From contig NZ_JAKEVF010000006.1 of NCBI RefSeq assembly GCF_022398315.1, positions 88,370-152,369 of the forward strand: a DNA stretch of 64,000 nt, read 5' to 3'. Of this stretch, positions 18,104 through 27,959 are shown one piece after another. The notes under the pieces are model-generated. The model searched no databases. It worked only from the letters and a program-made list of their open reading frames with translations, and was not told the DNA's origin. Source of the stretch: Shewanella sp. Isolate11 (GTDB lineage Bacteria > Pseudomonadota > Gammaproteobacteria > Enterobacterales > Shewanellaceae). How positions within the stretch are numbered: position 1 is the first letter of the stretch; the number at the start of each line of letters is the position of its first letter. Both the position numbers and the translations under genes were made by a program.

Positions 18104-18865
18104 TTAATTTAAACTCACAGGGCCATTGATGTTGTCAAAGCTAACATCGCCAGAACCCGATTCTGTGATAAGCAGACCATTACTGTTTTCAACACGAATG
18201 CTGCCTGAACCATCATCAATCGTCACTTTGCCAACCACATGTTTAATAGTCATAGCACCGGAACCATCGGTGATCATCACATCGCCATTAACATGACTAA
18301 TCTCAATACTTCCAGAACCATCCTCTAAGTTAATTGCACCGTTAACATTGGTAAGCACTACTTCGCCAGAACCATCATTGATATCCAGAGATTTACCCCC
18401 GTCAATGGTCATGCTGCCAGAGCCATCGTTAATCTTCATATCGGCAATCACGCCTTTAATATCGATACTGCCCGAGCCATCATCTATGTCCAGTTTCATG
18501 GCCTCTGGCACTTTAACAATTAAATCGATATACGGAGAATTACCGCTAAATGACCACATACCATCAAAATTAGCCACCAACTTAGCCCGGTCCCCGTCAC
18601 GGCTTAGAGTAAGCTCTGGCTCAATACCCTCATAGCCATAGATGTCGGCTTCTAGCTGTACTTGAGTTAATCCCGGCTCGCCTTTAATGATTAACGAACC
18701 TGCTCCCGTATTAGCCACCAAGGTAGTTAACTCATTGGCATCGATAGCCAGTTGTTCTTGATGGTGATAATCAAACGAGCGCATTCCAGCGCCATTAACG
18801 TTAATAATACAGCCGGAAAGTAAGCTACTGGCTAAGACTACAAATACCAATGGGCGAAGATTCAT
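18104..18865 (-). CDS. Lipoprotein with seven 18-residue DGSG repeats (DUF4097/DUF2807-like)
   Basis: A 253-residue predicted lipoprotein: lipobox LLSGC with the lipidated Cys19. After a globular-looking first half, the C-terminal half consists of seven tandem units of 18 residues (one of 17). Each begins DGSG, the last one SGSG, followed by alternating hydrophobic and polar residues. This predicts a right-handed beta-helix or beta-solenoid with one DGSG turn per coil, as in adhesin-like DUF4097/DUF2807 proteins. Location is the outer or inner membrane by lipid anchor; Asn at +2 and Val at +3 do not settle which. AAGGA precedes the ATG. No function is known. Confidence 0.8.
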   Translation of the reverse strand: MNLRPLVFVVLASSLLSGCIINVNGAGMRSFDYHHQEQLAIDANELTTLVANTGAGSLIIKGEPGLTQVQLEADIYGYEGIEPELTLSRDGDRAKLVANFDGMWSFSGNSPYIDLIVKVPEAMKLDIDDGSGSIDIKGVIADMKINDGSGSMTIDGGKSLDINDGSGEVVLTNVNGAINLEDGSGSIEISHVNGDVMITDGSGAMTIKHVVGKVTIDDGSGSIRVENSNGLLITESGSGDVSFDNINGPVSLN

Positions 18866-18884
18866 AATTCATTCCTTTTCAATA

Positions 18885-18904
18885 CCCCTCATCTTGATGA
18901 GGGG
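18885..18904 (-). promoter_or_regulatory. Hairpin in the 5' leader of the repeat lipoprotein gene
   Basis: CCCCTCA/TGAGGGG closes a small TCTTGA loop about 20 nt ahead of the start codon of the lipoprotein gene, just above its ribosome site. No T-run follows in the transcript direction. It could affect mRNA stability or translation; this is inferred. Confidence 0.4.
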
Positions 18905-19114
18905 GCTTATTCTTTTTAAAAACACAAATTCAATTAGATTCTGTATAAGCAGAGACTGTGCCAAAATCATATCACTCTGTTTTATAGGCAAATTATTAAA
19001 AACCCACCCAATTAGGAGATAAGTATTACTGATATCAATAGTGCGATTTACCATATATTGGTAAAAATCACCTTTTCCATGTCACCGAATAAAACCAATA
19101 CAAGATTGCCAATA

Positions 19115-19141
19115 AAAAACGCAGACAATGCCTGCGTTTTT
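19115..19141 (-). terminator. Terminator after the M14 peptidase gene
   Basis: CGCAG (19120-19124) pairs with CTGCG (19132-19136), extended by A/T pairs (A-run and T-run), placed about 30 nt after the stop of the minus-strand peptidase gene. Confidence 0.7.
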
Positions 19142-19171
19142 ATAGGTTAACCTCACATAGCCTTACTAGAC

Positions 19172-21013
19172 TTACTCACCCCGTAAAACCGGATACTTGA
19201 GATACTGCTGATCGTAATAAGGGCTACGCTCATAAAACCAACGTAATCTCGCCTTAGGATCGGCGGCGAATTCGCTATCTTGCAGCGCCTTTTCAAACTC
19301 TGCCTTTAGTGCGGGATCATCACTCAACATCTTTTGCGCCAGAGGCTCAACCGCATAATCCTCAATATATTCGGTACGAGTAAAGATAGGATTAAAGAAG
19401 CCCCACTGTAACAGCGAATCTGGCGACTGCGGCTCTAGCAACAAGATGGCTAAATCACCTAAAGGTTGTCGAGTTTCAACTTTAACGGTTCCCACTGGCA
19501 AAGTGGTTTTCAGTGAATGCGGCTCAACATCGGCAGAAACACGCTGACGACCTTCATAATCTTGGTCGGCAAATTTAACCGCAGACAAATGATACTGACT
19601 CAGAGTCAAGGTTGTTGGGCGAGTTAGGGTTTTCATTCTAACGCCATGTAGCTTAAGACGCTCAATCACCTGTTGCCACTGAGGTGGAATATAGTAAGCC
19701 GAGGGACGATTTACCTTAATATCGGCCACTGTATTGCCAATCACCGGCAGATTTTCATATAACTTAGGCTTACCTGTCCAGCGTACCACTTCTTCGCCAC
19801 TAATCGGGCTGAGCTCCATCTGATACTCAATCCCTTTGAAATCCCAACCTTGCGCTTGTTGCTTACTTTGCCAAGTTAACGGGATAAGTTTGCTGTAACG
19901 GTGCTTATCTTGCTCAATTGCCGATTTCAGCGAGGTGGCTTGCTTACCGATAATCTCTAGGGTCGATTCAAGCATGACATAGGTGCCTAATACCCGCTGC
20001 TTAAACGGCTTCAAGCTATGATTTTCAATTAAAATCGTCGGCAAATGGCGAACATCACCATAGCCGTTAGAATAACGCGGGCTGGCATTCCACAACGACA
20101 TGCCTTTGGTTAGATCACGATTATCCATTGCAAACACTAAGGGGCCAGGAATATGTCCTTGTGCCGTGAGCGCCTGTTCGACATAGGGGCGATATTTTTT
20201 ATCTAACCAACGAAAACTGGATGGGCTCAAGCTATTAGCAAGGTTATAGCCGAAGGTAACATCATATTGATAATCGATGCCGTCGGTAACATGAACATCG
20301 ATATATAAATCCGGCTGCCAATCATTAATCGCGCTGATCATATGCTGCATCTCTAGGGTGTCAGCTTTGGCATAATCACGGTTCAAGTTGAGGTTGTTCG
20401 CTGTGGTGCGCCAGCCCATATCTACCGGACCACGCTGATTCACACGGTTATACAGCCCACTACGCTCATGAGCATCGACACTAAAAATAGGCACAAACAG
20501 CAGATTAGCATTATCTAACAACGCAGCTTTATCACCCATAACTATGTCACGCAGCAACATCATACCAGCATCTTTACCGTCGATTTCTCCCGAGTGGATC
20601 CCTGCCTGTACCAACAGCGTAGGTTTATCGTTAGCCTGCAGTTTATCTGGGGTATCAGCACCATCACTTGAAGCGATCACCATCCAGATATCACGGCCCT
20701 GAGGGCTCTTACCGAGCGACACTTTATGTAATTTATCGCTGCTGGCAATCAATTTATCCAGCCAAACGAAGGTTTCATTGTAGCTAGGGCTAGTTTTTAA
20801 ACCACCTTGCTCGAATGGTGTTGCCCACGCATCATCGGCGGCTTTGAGTAGCGATTCACTGTTACCATGCCAAACCAAACTCGGTGGCAAAACAGGATCG
20901 TTAACATAAGTGTCGGCAATTTGAGGAGTCGCGACCTTGCTGACATCGGCAACGGCCGAAGCGGTAAAGCAAGTCGCAAGCAAAATAGTAAGATAAGAGA
21001 ATTTACAACGCAT
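19172..21013 (-). CDS. Secreted M14-family zinc metallopeptidase (carboxypeptidase-like)
   Basis: A 613-residue protein with a signal peptide ending near ASAVA. The M14 zinc motif HSGE supplies His140 and Glu143, and the third ligand is probably the histidine in YIDVHVTDG. The C-terminal half of about 300 residues has no domain I recognise. Family members remove C-terminal residues or cleave peptidoglycan or other amide bonds; the substrate is not predictable here. It is a single-gene unit with its own terminator. Confidence 0.85.
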   Translation of the reverse strand: MRCKFSYLTILLATCFTASAVADVSKVATPQIADTYVNDPVLPPSLVWHGNSESLLKAADDAWATPFEQGGLKTSPSYNETFVWLDKLIASSDKLHKVSLGKSPQGRDIWMVIASSDGADTPDKLQANDKPTLLVQAGIHSGEIDGKDAGMMLLRDIVMGDKAALLDNANLLFVPIFSVDAHERSGLYNRVNQRGPVDMGWRTTANNLNLNRDYAKADTLEMQHMISAINDWQPDLYIDVHVTDGIDYQYDVTFGYNLANSLSPSSFRWLDKKYRPYVEQALTAQGHIPGPLVFAMDNRDLTKGMSLWNASPRYSNGYGDVRHLPTILIENHSLKPFKQRVLGTYVMLESTLEIIGKQATSLKSAIEQDKHRYSKLIPLTWQSKQQAQGWDFKGIEYQMELSPISGEEVVRWTGKPKLYENLPVIGNTVADIKVNRPSAYYIPPQWQQVIERLKLHGVRMKTLTRPTTLTLSQYHLSAVKFADQDYEGRQRVSADVEPHSLKTTLPVGTVKVETRQPLGDLAILLLEPQSPDSLLQWGFFNPIFTRTEYIEDYAVEPLAQKMLSDDPALKAEFEKALQDSEFAADPKARLRWFYERSPYYDQQYLKYPVLRGE

Positions 21014-21092
21014 AGATGAGTGACCTTACGGCTTATTATTAGACCCTCATCTTTAATGAAATCGGGCTTGAGTGCAACACCCTAATAACAAT

Positions 21093-21119
21093 AAAAAGCC
21101 CAGCAAATGCTGGGCTTTT
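21093..21119. terminator. Terminator after the RND efflux operon
   Basis: AGCCCAGCA (21097-21105) pairs with TGCTGGGCT (21108-21116), flanked by A- and T-runs. It stands directly after the minus-strand pump gene. Confidence 0.85.
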
Positions 21120-21137
21120 AAGGATATAACAACTCAG

Positions 21138-24100
21138 TTACTCTTTAACTTCCGTAGCTGATGACTCGACTGCTTTTTTCTCTCGCTTGCTGAATAGGCG
21201 CTCAACAATCACGAAGAAAATCGGAATAAAGAAGATACCTAAGAAGGTCGAACTCATCATGCCACCAAGTACACCTGTACCAATCGCATTCTGACTTCCT
21301 GAACCCACCCCGGTACTAACGGCTAACGGTACAACCCCAAGACCAAACGCTAGAGAGGTCATCAAGATTGGACGTAAACGTACGCGAACCGCATGCAAGG
21401 TCGCATCCACCAGCGTCGAACCTTTTTCGTAATATTCTTTAGCAAATTCTACAATCAAGATGGCATTCTTAGTAGCTAGACCTACAGTAGTTAACAGACC
21501 AACTTGGAAGAATACGTCGTTAGGAAGCAAGCGACCATTCATCGCCAGCAGTGCACCAATAATCCCCAACGGAACCACCAAGATAACCGCAAACGGCACA
21601 GACCAGCTTTCATACAAGGCTGCCAATACTAGGAATACCACTAGAATAGACAAAGCATACAAGGCTGGGGCCTGATTACCCGATAGACGTTCTTCATAAG
21701 AAAGACCGTTCCACTCAACACCAAATCCTGGAGGTAATTTAGCAACCATAGCTTCGATATCATTCATCGCAGCGCCGGTACTGTATCCTTGCACCGAACC
21801 ACCTTGAATATTCATTGCAGGTAAGCCGTTAAAACGCTCAAGGCGTGGCGAACCAAATTGCCAGCGACCCGTTGCAAATGCAGAGAATGGCACCATTTCA
21901 CCATTGGCGTTACGAACATACCAAGTATCGAGATCTTCAGGCTGCATACGGTATTCGGCATCACCTTGTACATAAACCTTCTTCACACGACCTCGATCGA
22001 TGAAGTCGTTGACATAGCTGCCACCCCAAGCCGTACCTAAGACACTGTTTACCGAATCAATATCAACCCCTAATGCGCGAAGCTTGGCATGGTCAATATC
22101 AATTTTGAACATAGGTGCATCTTCCTGACCATTGGGACGAACGCCCACAAGATTAGGGTTTTGTGCCGCCATTCCCAACATCATGTTACGGGCTTCCAAA
22201 AGCTTTTCATGACCCTGACCATTTTTATCCTGTAGATAAAAGTCGAAACCATTAGCCGTGCCTAGCTCAATTACCGCCGGAGGCACGAAAGCAAATACGA
22301 ATGCTTCTTTCATTTGACTAAACATGCCCATGGCGCGTCCAGCCAACGACTGTACATCCTGCCCTTCGCCTTGTCGTACTGACCAATCTTTCAGACCAAC
22401 GAAAGCAATACCCATGTTTTGACCGCTACCGGCGAAACTGAAACCAGAAACACTGAATACCGAGTTAACATTGTCACCTTCTTGGTTTAGATAGAAGTCT
22501 GTTACCTTTTCCATCACCTTCTTGGTGCTTTCTTGAGTCGCGTTTGTCGGCAAAATCGCCTGAGTAAACAAGATGCCCTGATCTTCATCGGGCAAGAAGG
22601 CACTTGGCATGCGCATAAAGATCCAACCTACAGCCACTGCAATACCGACATAAATCAACATCACACGGCCGGTACGCTTGATCATTGCCGCCACACCAGA
22701 TTCATAACGTGCGGTCATGGCATCAAACTGACGGTTAAACCAACCAAAGAAGCCTGTTTTGATGTGACTTTCACCCTTGGCAATAGGTTTAAGCATGGTG
22801 GCACATAACGCCGGCGTCAGAATAATCGCCACCATAACAGACAGTGCCATTGCCGACACAATGGTTACCGAGAACTGACGATAAATAACCCCGGTAGAAC
22901 CTGACATAAATGCCATAGGTACGAAGACTGCCGACAAGGTCAAGCCAATACCGACCAAGGCGCCGGTGATCTGATCCATCGATTTCCGTGTGGCCTCGAT
23001 GGGGCTTAAGCCCTCCTCTTGCATCACACGCTCGACGTTCTCAACCACAACAATGGCATCATCTACCAGCAGACCAATAGCCAGAACCATAGCAAACATG
23101 GTTAAGGTATTTATTGAGAAACCCATGGTGTTCAAAATGGCAAAAGTACCTAACAATACAACAGGCACCGCAATCGTCGGGATCAGCGTGGCTCGGAAAT
23201 TCTGCAAGAACAGATACATGATAACAAATACCAGTACCACAGCTTCCAACAGCGTATGTACTACGCCTTCAATCGATTTTTCTACGAATGGCGTTGTATC
23301 ATAGGGATACACCACTTCTAACCCTTGGGGGAAGAAAGGTTGCATCTCGGCAATCTTCTCTCGCACCGCTTCCGCCGTTGCTAATGCATTGGCGCCAGTG
23401 GCTAACTGAATACCGATACCCGAAGCGGCTTTACCGTTGTAGTAAGATTCAACTGAATAGCTTTCGGCACCAAGCTCAACTCGAGCCACATCCTCTAAGT
23501 AAACTTTTGCACCAGAAGTATCAGACTTGATAATGATCTTTTTAAATTCTTCTGGGGTTTGTAAACGACTCTGAGCGGTAATGGTCGCGTTAAGCTCTTG
23601 ACCTTGAACCGCAGGAGCACCACCCAATTGGCCCGCAGAAACCTGAGCATTTTGTTCACGGATCGAAACCAGGATATCGGTACTGGTCAAGTTGTATTGG
23701 GTTAGCTTTAGCGGGTCGAGCCATATACGCATTGCATATTGGGCGCCAAAAAGCTGAATCGTACCCACACCCGCAACACGACTGAGAGGGTCCTGAATGT
23801 TAGCGCCAACATAATCGGCAATATCATTCTTAGCCAAAGAGCCATCGGAAGAAACGAAACCCACAACCATCAAGAAGCCGGCGCTAGACTTTGCGACGTT
23901 CACACCTTGCGCCTGCACTTCTTGTGGTAACAGAGGCATAGCAAGTTGCAATTTGTTCTGAACCTGTACCTGAGCAATATCAGGATCAGCTTCAGCATTA
24001 AATGTCATTGTAATCTGCGCATTACCAAAACTATCACTGGTAGATGAGATATAACGTAGATGGTCAATACCCGTCATACGTTGCTCAATCACCTGAGTCA

Positions 24101-24281
24101 CGGTATCTTCCATGGTTTTCGCCGATGCACCAGGATACGCAGCACTAATCACAACCGTTGGTGGTGCAATACTAGGATATTGCGACACGGGAAGCTTCAT
24201 AATAGAAAGCACCCCGGCCAACATAACGATAATCGCGATCACCCAAGCAAAAATAGGGCGATCGATAAAGAAACGAGCCAT
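21138..24281 (-). CDS. RND efflux pump permease, HAE1 (AcrB/MexB) type
   Basis: A 1047-residue inner-membrane proton/drug antiporter. The N-terminus [17 protein letters not shown] is typical of AcrB. The proton-relay aspartates are in [18 protein letters not shown], and two large periplasmic loops and twelve membrane helices are inferred from length and layout. It lies 15 nt downstream of the adaptor gene, forming one operon. No outer-membrane factor is encoded here, so the pump would borrow a TolC-like protein from elsewhere. The drug range is unknown. Confidence 0.95.
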   Translation of the reverse strand: MARFFIDRPIFAWVIAIIVMLAGVLSIMKLPVSQYPSIAPPTVVISAAYPGASAKTMEDTVTQVIEQRMTGIDHLRYISSTSDSFGNAQITMTFNAEADPDIAQVQVQNKLQLAMPLLPQEVQAQGVNVAKSSAGFLMVVGFVSSDGSLAKNDIADYVGANIQDPLSRVAGVGTIQLFGAQYAMRIWLDPLKLTQYNLTSTDILVSIREQNAQVSAGQLGGAPAVQGQELNATITAQSRLQTPEEFKKIIIKSDTSGAKVYLEDVARVELGAESYSVESYYNGKAASGIGIQLATGANALATAEAVREKIAEMQPFFPQGLEVVYPYDTTPFVEKSIEGVVHTLLEAVVLVFVIMYLFLQNFRATLIPTIAVPVVLLGTFAILNTMGFSINTLTMFAMVLAIGLLVDDAIVVVENVERVMQEEGLSPIEATRKSMDQITGALVGIGLTLSAVFVPMAFMSGSTGVIYRQFSVTIVSAMALSVMVAIILTPALCATMLKPIAKGESHIKTGFFGWFNRQFDAMTARYESGVAAMIKRTGRVMLIYVGIAVAVGWIFMRMPSAFLPDEDQGILFTQAILPTNATQESTKKVMEKVTDFYLNQEGDNVNSVFSVSGFSFAGSGQNMGIAFVGLKDWSVRQGEGQDVQSLAGRAMGMFSQMKEAFVFAFVPPAVIELGTANGFDFYLQDKNGQGHEKLLEARNMMLGMAAQNPNLVGVRPNGQEDAPMFKIDIDHAKLRALGVDIDSVNSVLGTAWGGSYVNDFIDRGRVKKVYVQGDAEYRMQPEDLDTWYVRNANGEMVPFSAFATGRWQFGSPRLERFNGLPAMNIQGGSVQGYSTGAAMNDIEAMVAKLPPGFGVEWNGLSYEERLSGNQAPALYALSILVVFLVLAALYESWSVPFAVILVVPLGIIGALLAMNGRLLPNDVFFQVGLLTTVGLATKNAILIVEFAKEYYEKGSTLVDATLHAVRVRLRPILMTSLAFGLGVVPLAVSTGVGSGSQNAIGTGVLGGMMSSTFLGIFFIPIFFVIVERLFSKREKKAVESSATEVKE

Positions 24282-24296
24282 AACTTTACCCTACTT

Positions 24297-25442
24297 TTAC
24301 TGTTGTTTGTCGCTTACAGGCTTACCAACCACAGGTGCCCCTGGACGAATTTTTTGAAGTCCTTCGACAATCAATTGATCACCCTCTACTAAACCACTGG
24401 TGATTCGCCATTGATGATCAATCACTTCTGCAGTAGTCAAAACACGCGGTTCAACCTTATTTTCTGCTCCGATAACCATAGCGACGGCTTCGCCTTTGGT
24501 GTTACGAGTGACTGCTTTTTGTGGCACAAGAATCGCTTTAGGATCGGTTCCCGCATTTAGCACGGCACGAACATACATGCCAGGCAATAACACACCATCA
24601 GGATTCGGGAACTCAGCACGTAATGTCACAGAACCGGTATTTTCATCAACATTCACTTCAGAGAAACGAAGAGAACCTGTATGAGAATACTGACTACCAT
24701 CTTCTAAAATCAGTGTCACATCGGCATTATCGGCGGCCTGTAGCGAGCCTTGCTTTAGCTTAGACTTTAAGCGCAACAGCTGAGCACTCGACTGAGCAAT
24801 ATCCACATTGATCGGATCAAGCTGTTGAATCGTCGCCAACACTAGGCTCTGATTCGCCGTAACCAAGGCTCCAGGAGTCACGTAAGACTTGCCGATACGA
24901 CCAGAAATAGGGGCTTCGACTTGCGTGTATTTCAAATTAATTTTAGCGGTATGAATTGCGGCCTTAGCCACTGTCACGCTGGCAATCGCTTCTTTATAAG
25001 CCGCGTCAGCATCATCATAGTCTTGTTGACTAATGGCATTGGTCTTAATCAACTCTTGATAACGGGTCGCCTTAGCTTTAGTTGAAGTTAAGCTCGCATT
25101 GGCACGCGCCAAGTCCGCCTCAGCACTTGCGACTGCGGCTTCATAGGTCGATGAGTCGATTTTATATAATGACTGACCTTGCTTAACATCGGTGCCTTCC
25201 ACGAAACTACGTTCAGTAATAATTCCTGACACCTGAGGGCGAACTTCAGCTTCAAGAAATGCTTTACTACGGCCAGGTAGTTCGACAAGGATTGCTTGTG
25301 GTTTTGCAACCACGTTAACCACACCGACTTCAACACTTCGAGGTGCTGCAGCGGCAGATTGAGTTTGTGCCTCTTCCTGTCCACAACCCGTCATCCATAA
25401 CGCCACACTAATAACAGAGGCAATTTTCACTATCTGCCGCAT
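24297..25442 (-). CDS. RND efflux periplasmic adaptor (membrane-fusion) lipoprotein
   Basis: A 381-residue AcrA/MexA-family adaptor. The lipobox is WMTGC (Cys20) in the MRQIVKIASVISVALWMTGC leader. The split lipoyl domain (VRPQVSGIITERSFVEGTDVK and VEAPISGRIGKSYVTPGA), alpha-helical hairpin and beta-barrel follow the normal order. The open frame reaches 25565, but AGGAG directly precedes the ATG at 25442 and the lipoprotein signal begins there. It links the inner-membrane pump encoded downstream to an outer-membrane channel. Confidence 0.95.
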   Translation of the reverse strand: MRQIVKIASVISVALWMTGCGQEEAQTQSAAAAPRSVEVGVVNVVAKPQAILVELPGRSKAFLEAEVRPQVSGIITERSFVEGTDVKQGQSLYKIDSSTYEAAVASAEADLARANASLTSTKAKATRYQELIKTNAISQQDYDDADAAYKEAIASVTVAKAAIHTAKINLKYTQVEAPISGRIGKSYVTPGALVTANQSLVLATIQQLDPINVDIAQSSAQLLRLKSKLKQGSLQAADNADVTLILEDGSQYSHTGSLRFSEVNVDENTGSVTLRAEFPNPDGVLLPGMYVRAVLNAGTDPKAILVPQKAVTRNTKGEAVAMVIGAENKVEPRVLTTAEVIDHQWRITSGLVEGDQLIVEGLQKIRPGAPVVGKPVSDKQQ

Positions 25443-25749
25443 GATAACTCCTAAATCAAAACAAAACGCCCATGTATAGCAGAACGCTATCGGGCTCTTT
25501 TTGAAAGCATAATTTGTATAAAAATATGAGACGATATTTATCTCATACCTTGTCGGACAATACACCCGCCATTTTGTAAGTTAGTGCAAATTATTATTTT
25601 AAACATGAAGCTAAGTTAACTTTAGGTTAAAACAACAATCGATTACAACAACAAACAGGCAACATGCGTGACTTTGTGTATCTTTTGCAGCTTAAATAAC
25701 TAATATTGAGTCACTATGACAGATTAAATCATTTGAGCACAAAACAAGC
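25443..25749. other. 307-bp promoter region of the efflux operon
   Basis: Non-coding DNA between the efflux adaptor gene and the end of the Tag-like gene, both on the minus strand. It must contain the efflux promoter and holds the inverted repeat at 25525-25547. I see no obvious terminator for the Tag-like gene nor any small gene. Confidence 0.6.
25525..25547. promoter_or_regulatory. Inverted repeat upstream of the efflux operon
   Basis: TATGAGA (25525-25531) and TCTCATA (25541-25547) form perfect 7-bp arms with a 9-bp spacer, about 80 nt before the adaptor start. The layout fits a TetR- or MarR-type operator. No regulator gene is adjacent. Confidence 0.45.
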
Positions 25750-26436
25750 TCAAATTGACAGTCGATTATCACCAACACTGCAGGCAACAATCCGACTAAT
25801 TTCCGCTAAGGATAATCCTGACTCTTGTTGCCAACAATTAAACACCTCTTGCACCTGTTTAAGCCCTGCTTTAGAGGTAAAGCCGTAGTCGATTAACTTA
25901 TGTGCTGTAAAATATCCTTTGATGTCATCGGTCAACAAAAAAGTATCTTTACCAATAGTACGTAAGAAATAAGGTCCTGTATTACCACCAAGGCGACAGC
26001 CCCGACGTTTTAACTCACTCCACAAGCCGGTAATGTCTTCTACAGGCCAATTGGCAATAAATTCGGCAAAACTCCCCTGTTTGAGCTGTATATCATGGAT
26101 CATTAAGGCATTATCATAGATGGATTGGGTTTTCTTTAGATGACGGATCAAGGTTTCATCACTGGCCCGTTGCTGCAATTGCTCAGGCGACAACATCAAT
26201 ACTTTCTGCGGCTCAAAATCAAAGAATGCCTTCTCATAAGCAGGCCATTTATGATCCACCACACGCCAAACAAAACCACATTGAAATACCTTTCGGCTGA
26301 TCTCAGACAAAAGTTCTGCGTCGGTATAATGCTTTATTGATGCCTTACTTGAGATCTGCGGCATCAATAACGCCAACGCCGCCTCACCACCTTTGCGCTC
26401 ACAAGCGCGCTGATAAATCTGCTTAAATGATTCCAA
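25750..26436 (-). CDS. Divergent DNA-3-methyladenine glycosylase I (Tag) family protein
   Basis: A 228-residue protein of the HhH-GPD/Tag superfamily. GFVWRVVDHKWPAYEKAFFDFEP aligns in pattern with the GLSWITVLKKRENYRACF region of Tag. The N-terminal Cys/His and C-terminal His/Cys zinc ligands of true Tag are missing, and the C-terminal part (GCRLGGNTGPYFLRTIGKDTFLLTDDI) is different. It is a second family member in the window beside a canonical tag at 42632. Start codon TTG at 26436 is forced by an upstream in-frame stop, with a GAGAG ribosome site. Substrate specificity is unknown. Confidence 0.75.
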   Translation of the reverse strand: MESFKQIYQRACERKGGEAALALLMPQISSKASIKHYTDAELLSEISRKVFQCGFVWRVVDHKWPAYEKAFFDFEPQKVLMLSPEQLQQRASDETLIRHLKKTQSIYDNALMIHDIQLKQGSFAEFIANWPVEDITGLWSELKRRGCRLGGNTGPYFLRTIGKDTFLLTDDIKGYFTAHKLIDYGFTSKAGLKQVQEVFNCWQQESGLSLAEISRIVACSVGDNRLSI

Positions 26437-26610
26437 CTCACGCTCTCTTATAATCTCTTACTTACACCTTATTGTACGACAGTCAGATCTAAGTCGATCA
26501 ATTTATCGCCGAACAACTTTCTAGCCATCCCCAAATAAAGCCTTACAGCACTATGGGCATTTTCGAACTAAAATTAACTGCATAAGCCTATGCTTGAAGA
26601 CGATATTACG

Positions 26611-27252
26611 ATGGAACTGTTTTACCATCCTTTGTGTCGCTATAGCCAGAAAGTGCTGATAGCACTATATGAAAAACAAGCCCACTTCTTTCCTAACAAG
26701 ATTGATTTAAGTGACCCCTTTTCACGCCAAAAATTTGCCAAGCAATACCCACCAGGACAACTTCCTCTATTAAGAAAAGCCAACGGTGAGCTTATACCTG
26801 AGTCCAGCATTATCATTGAATATATAGATCATCATTTGCACACAGGCTCGCACCTATTGCCGACTCATTTTGAATCTCTACTTGAAGTTCGCCTTCTCGA
26901 TAGACAAGTGGATATCGAACTGAATAATAAACTCTACGTCATAGAAAATATGCACGCGAATCATGGATTATTACCGATAAAAATAAAACGGATAGAAAAT
27001 GAAATTAATATGACACTCGAACGCTTAAATCAGCGTTTAATTCAAAATCATTGGCTATGTGGCGACCATTTCACTCTGGCCGATTGCGCATTGATCCCCT
27101 GCCTAATGGATGCCAAAACGCAATTCCAACTTTACCAATATGATGGGTTAGACAGATATCTACACCAAGCAGAGATCCGTGGTGCTTGGATGCAAGTAAA
27201 AGAGGAAGCTGAACTGGCTAAAACAGCCAGTTGCTCCCTTGATCTTTATTGA
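26611..27252 (+). CDS. Glutathione S-transferase family protein
   Basis: A 213-residue protein with an N-terminal thioredoxin-like GST domain (MELFYHPLCRYSQKVLIALYE; PGQLPLL with the cis-proline; ESSIIIEYID with the Glu-Ser glutathione contact) and a C-terminal helical domain with GDHFTLADCALIP. A catalytic Ser or Cys near the N-terminus is plausible (CRYS). An ATG seven codons upstream (26590) also exists. It converges on the thioesterase gene with only 5 nt between stops. The substrate is unknown. Confidence 0.87.
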   Translation: MELFYHPLCRYSQKVLIALYEKQAHFFPNKIDLSDPFSRQKFAKQYPPGQLPLLRKANGELIPESSIIIEYIDHHLHTGSHLLPTHFESLLEVRLLDRQVDIELNNKLYVIENMHANHGLLPIKIKRIENEINMTLERLNQRLIQNHWLCGDHFTLADCALIPCLMDAKTQFQLYQYDGLDRYLHQAEIRGAWMQVKEEAELAKTASCSLDLY

Positions 27253-27257
27253 GCTTG

Positions 27258-27788
27258 TTACTGATTTCGCTCTTTTTTCAATTGTAAAAATGCTTTCCAC
27301 TGCTCGACTTCTGGCGGCAATGGAGGTGGATTCTGGTGATAACCAACCTCTGCTAACATGGTTGTGATTGGCACCTGCTTGCGACGACAAATAAACACCC
27401 CTCGAACATGCACGATGCAATGCAAGGTGTTCTCACTCACGAAGCGCTGCTCTATATAGAAATATTTCTCATCCCAACCGACAACCTTGCTCTCAATCTC
27501 AAATTTACGCAGCGGTTTAATATCGCGAATATAAGTAAACTCGACGGCATTAACGATTGGCATCCACTTCAATTTAATAAACCGACTCAGCAAGCCCATT
27601 TCGGCCAACATATAAGTACGAGCCAAGTCCATAAATGCGGGGTATCGAGAATTTGTCAGATGAAAATTGATATCGCAATCAGATGGCAAGGCACGATAAT
27701 CGATTTTACTGGTACCAAGGAAGTCGATCTCTTGGCAGCGCCGAATACGCCACATCATCAGCCAAAACAATCGAAAATAAAGATTCAT
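27258..27788 (-). CDS. Acyl-CoA thioesterase-like (4HBT_2 hot-dog) protein
   Basis: A 176-residue protein of the thioesterase-like 4HBT_2 group. After a hydrophobic, basic N-terminus (LFWLMMWRIRR) comes CDINFHLTNSRYPAFMDLAR, where the Asp/Asn-His-x-NS region matches hot-dog thioesterases. The open frame extends to 27848, but AAAGGA stands before the ATG at 27788 and the N-terminus fits the family there. It probably cleaves an acyl-CoA or similar thioester; the substrate is unknown. Confidence 0.8.
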   Translation of the reverse strand: MNLYFRLFWLMMWRIRRCQEIDFLGTSKIDYRALPSDCDINFHLTNSRYPAFMDLARTYMLAEMGLLSRFIKLKWMPIVNAVEFTYIRDIKPLRKFEIESKVVGWDEKYFYIEQRFVSENTLHCIVHVRGVFICRRKQVPITTMLAEVGYHQNPPPLPPEVEQWKAFLQLKKERNQ

Positions 27789-27899
27789 TACATTAGCATC
27801 CTTTGAAATGAGCCCCAAAAGGCTAACAGAGGTCATACCAGATAACAAGAGGGAGAAATCTTATGTTCTTCTCCCTGAATAGCCATAGATTAAGACGAA

Positions 27900-27926
27900 A
27901 AAAAAAGAGCCATAAAGGCTCTTTTT
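27900..27926 (-). terminator. Terminator after the first hemG-like gene
   Basis: GAGCC (27907-27911) pairs with GGCTC (27917-27921), extended by an A-run/T-run, between the hemG-like gene and the thioesterase gene on the same strand. Confidence 0.7.
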
Positions 27927-27959
27927 GCTCATAAAACTATGGGTTATTCCAAAGCGAAG

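Noticed and set aside
18104..18500. Regular spaced repeats resembling a CRISPR array
   Set aside because: The 54-bp periodicity is the coding DNA of the 18-residue DGSG repeats, in frame throughout and without spacers.
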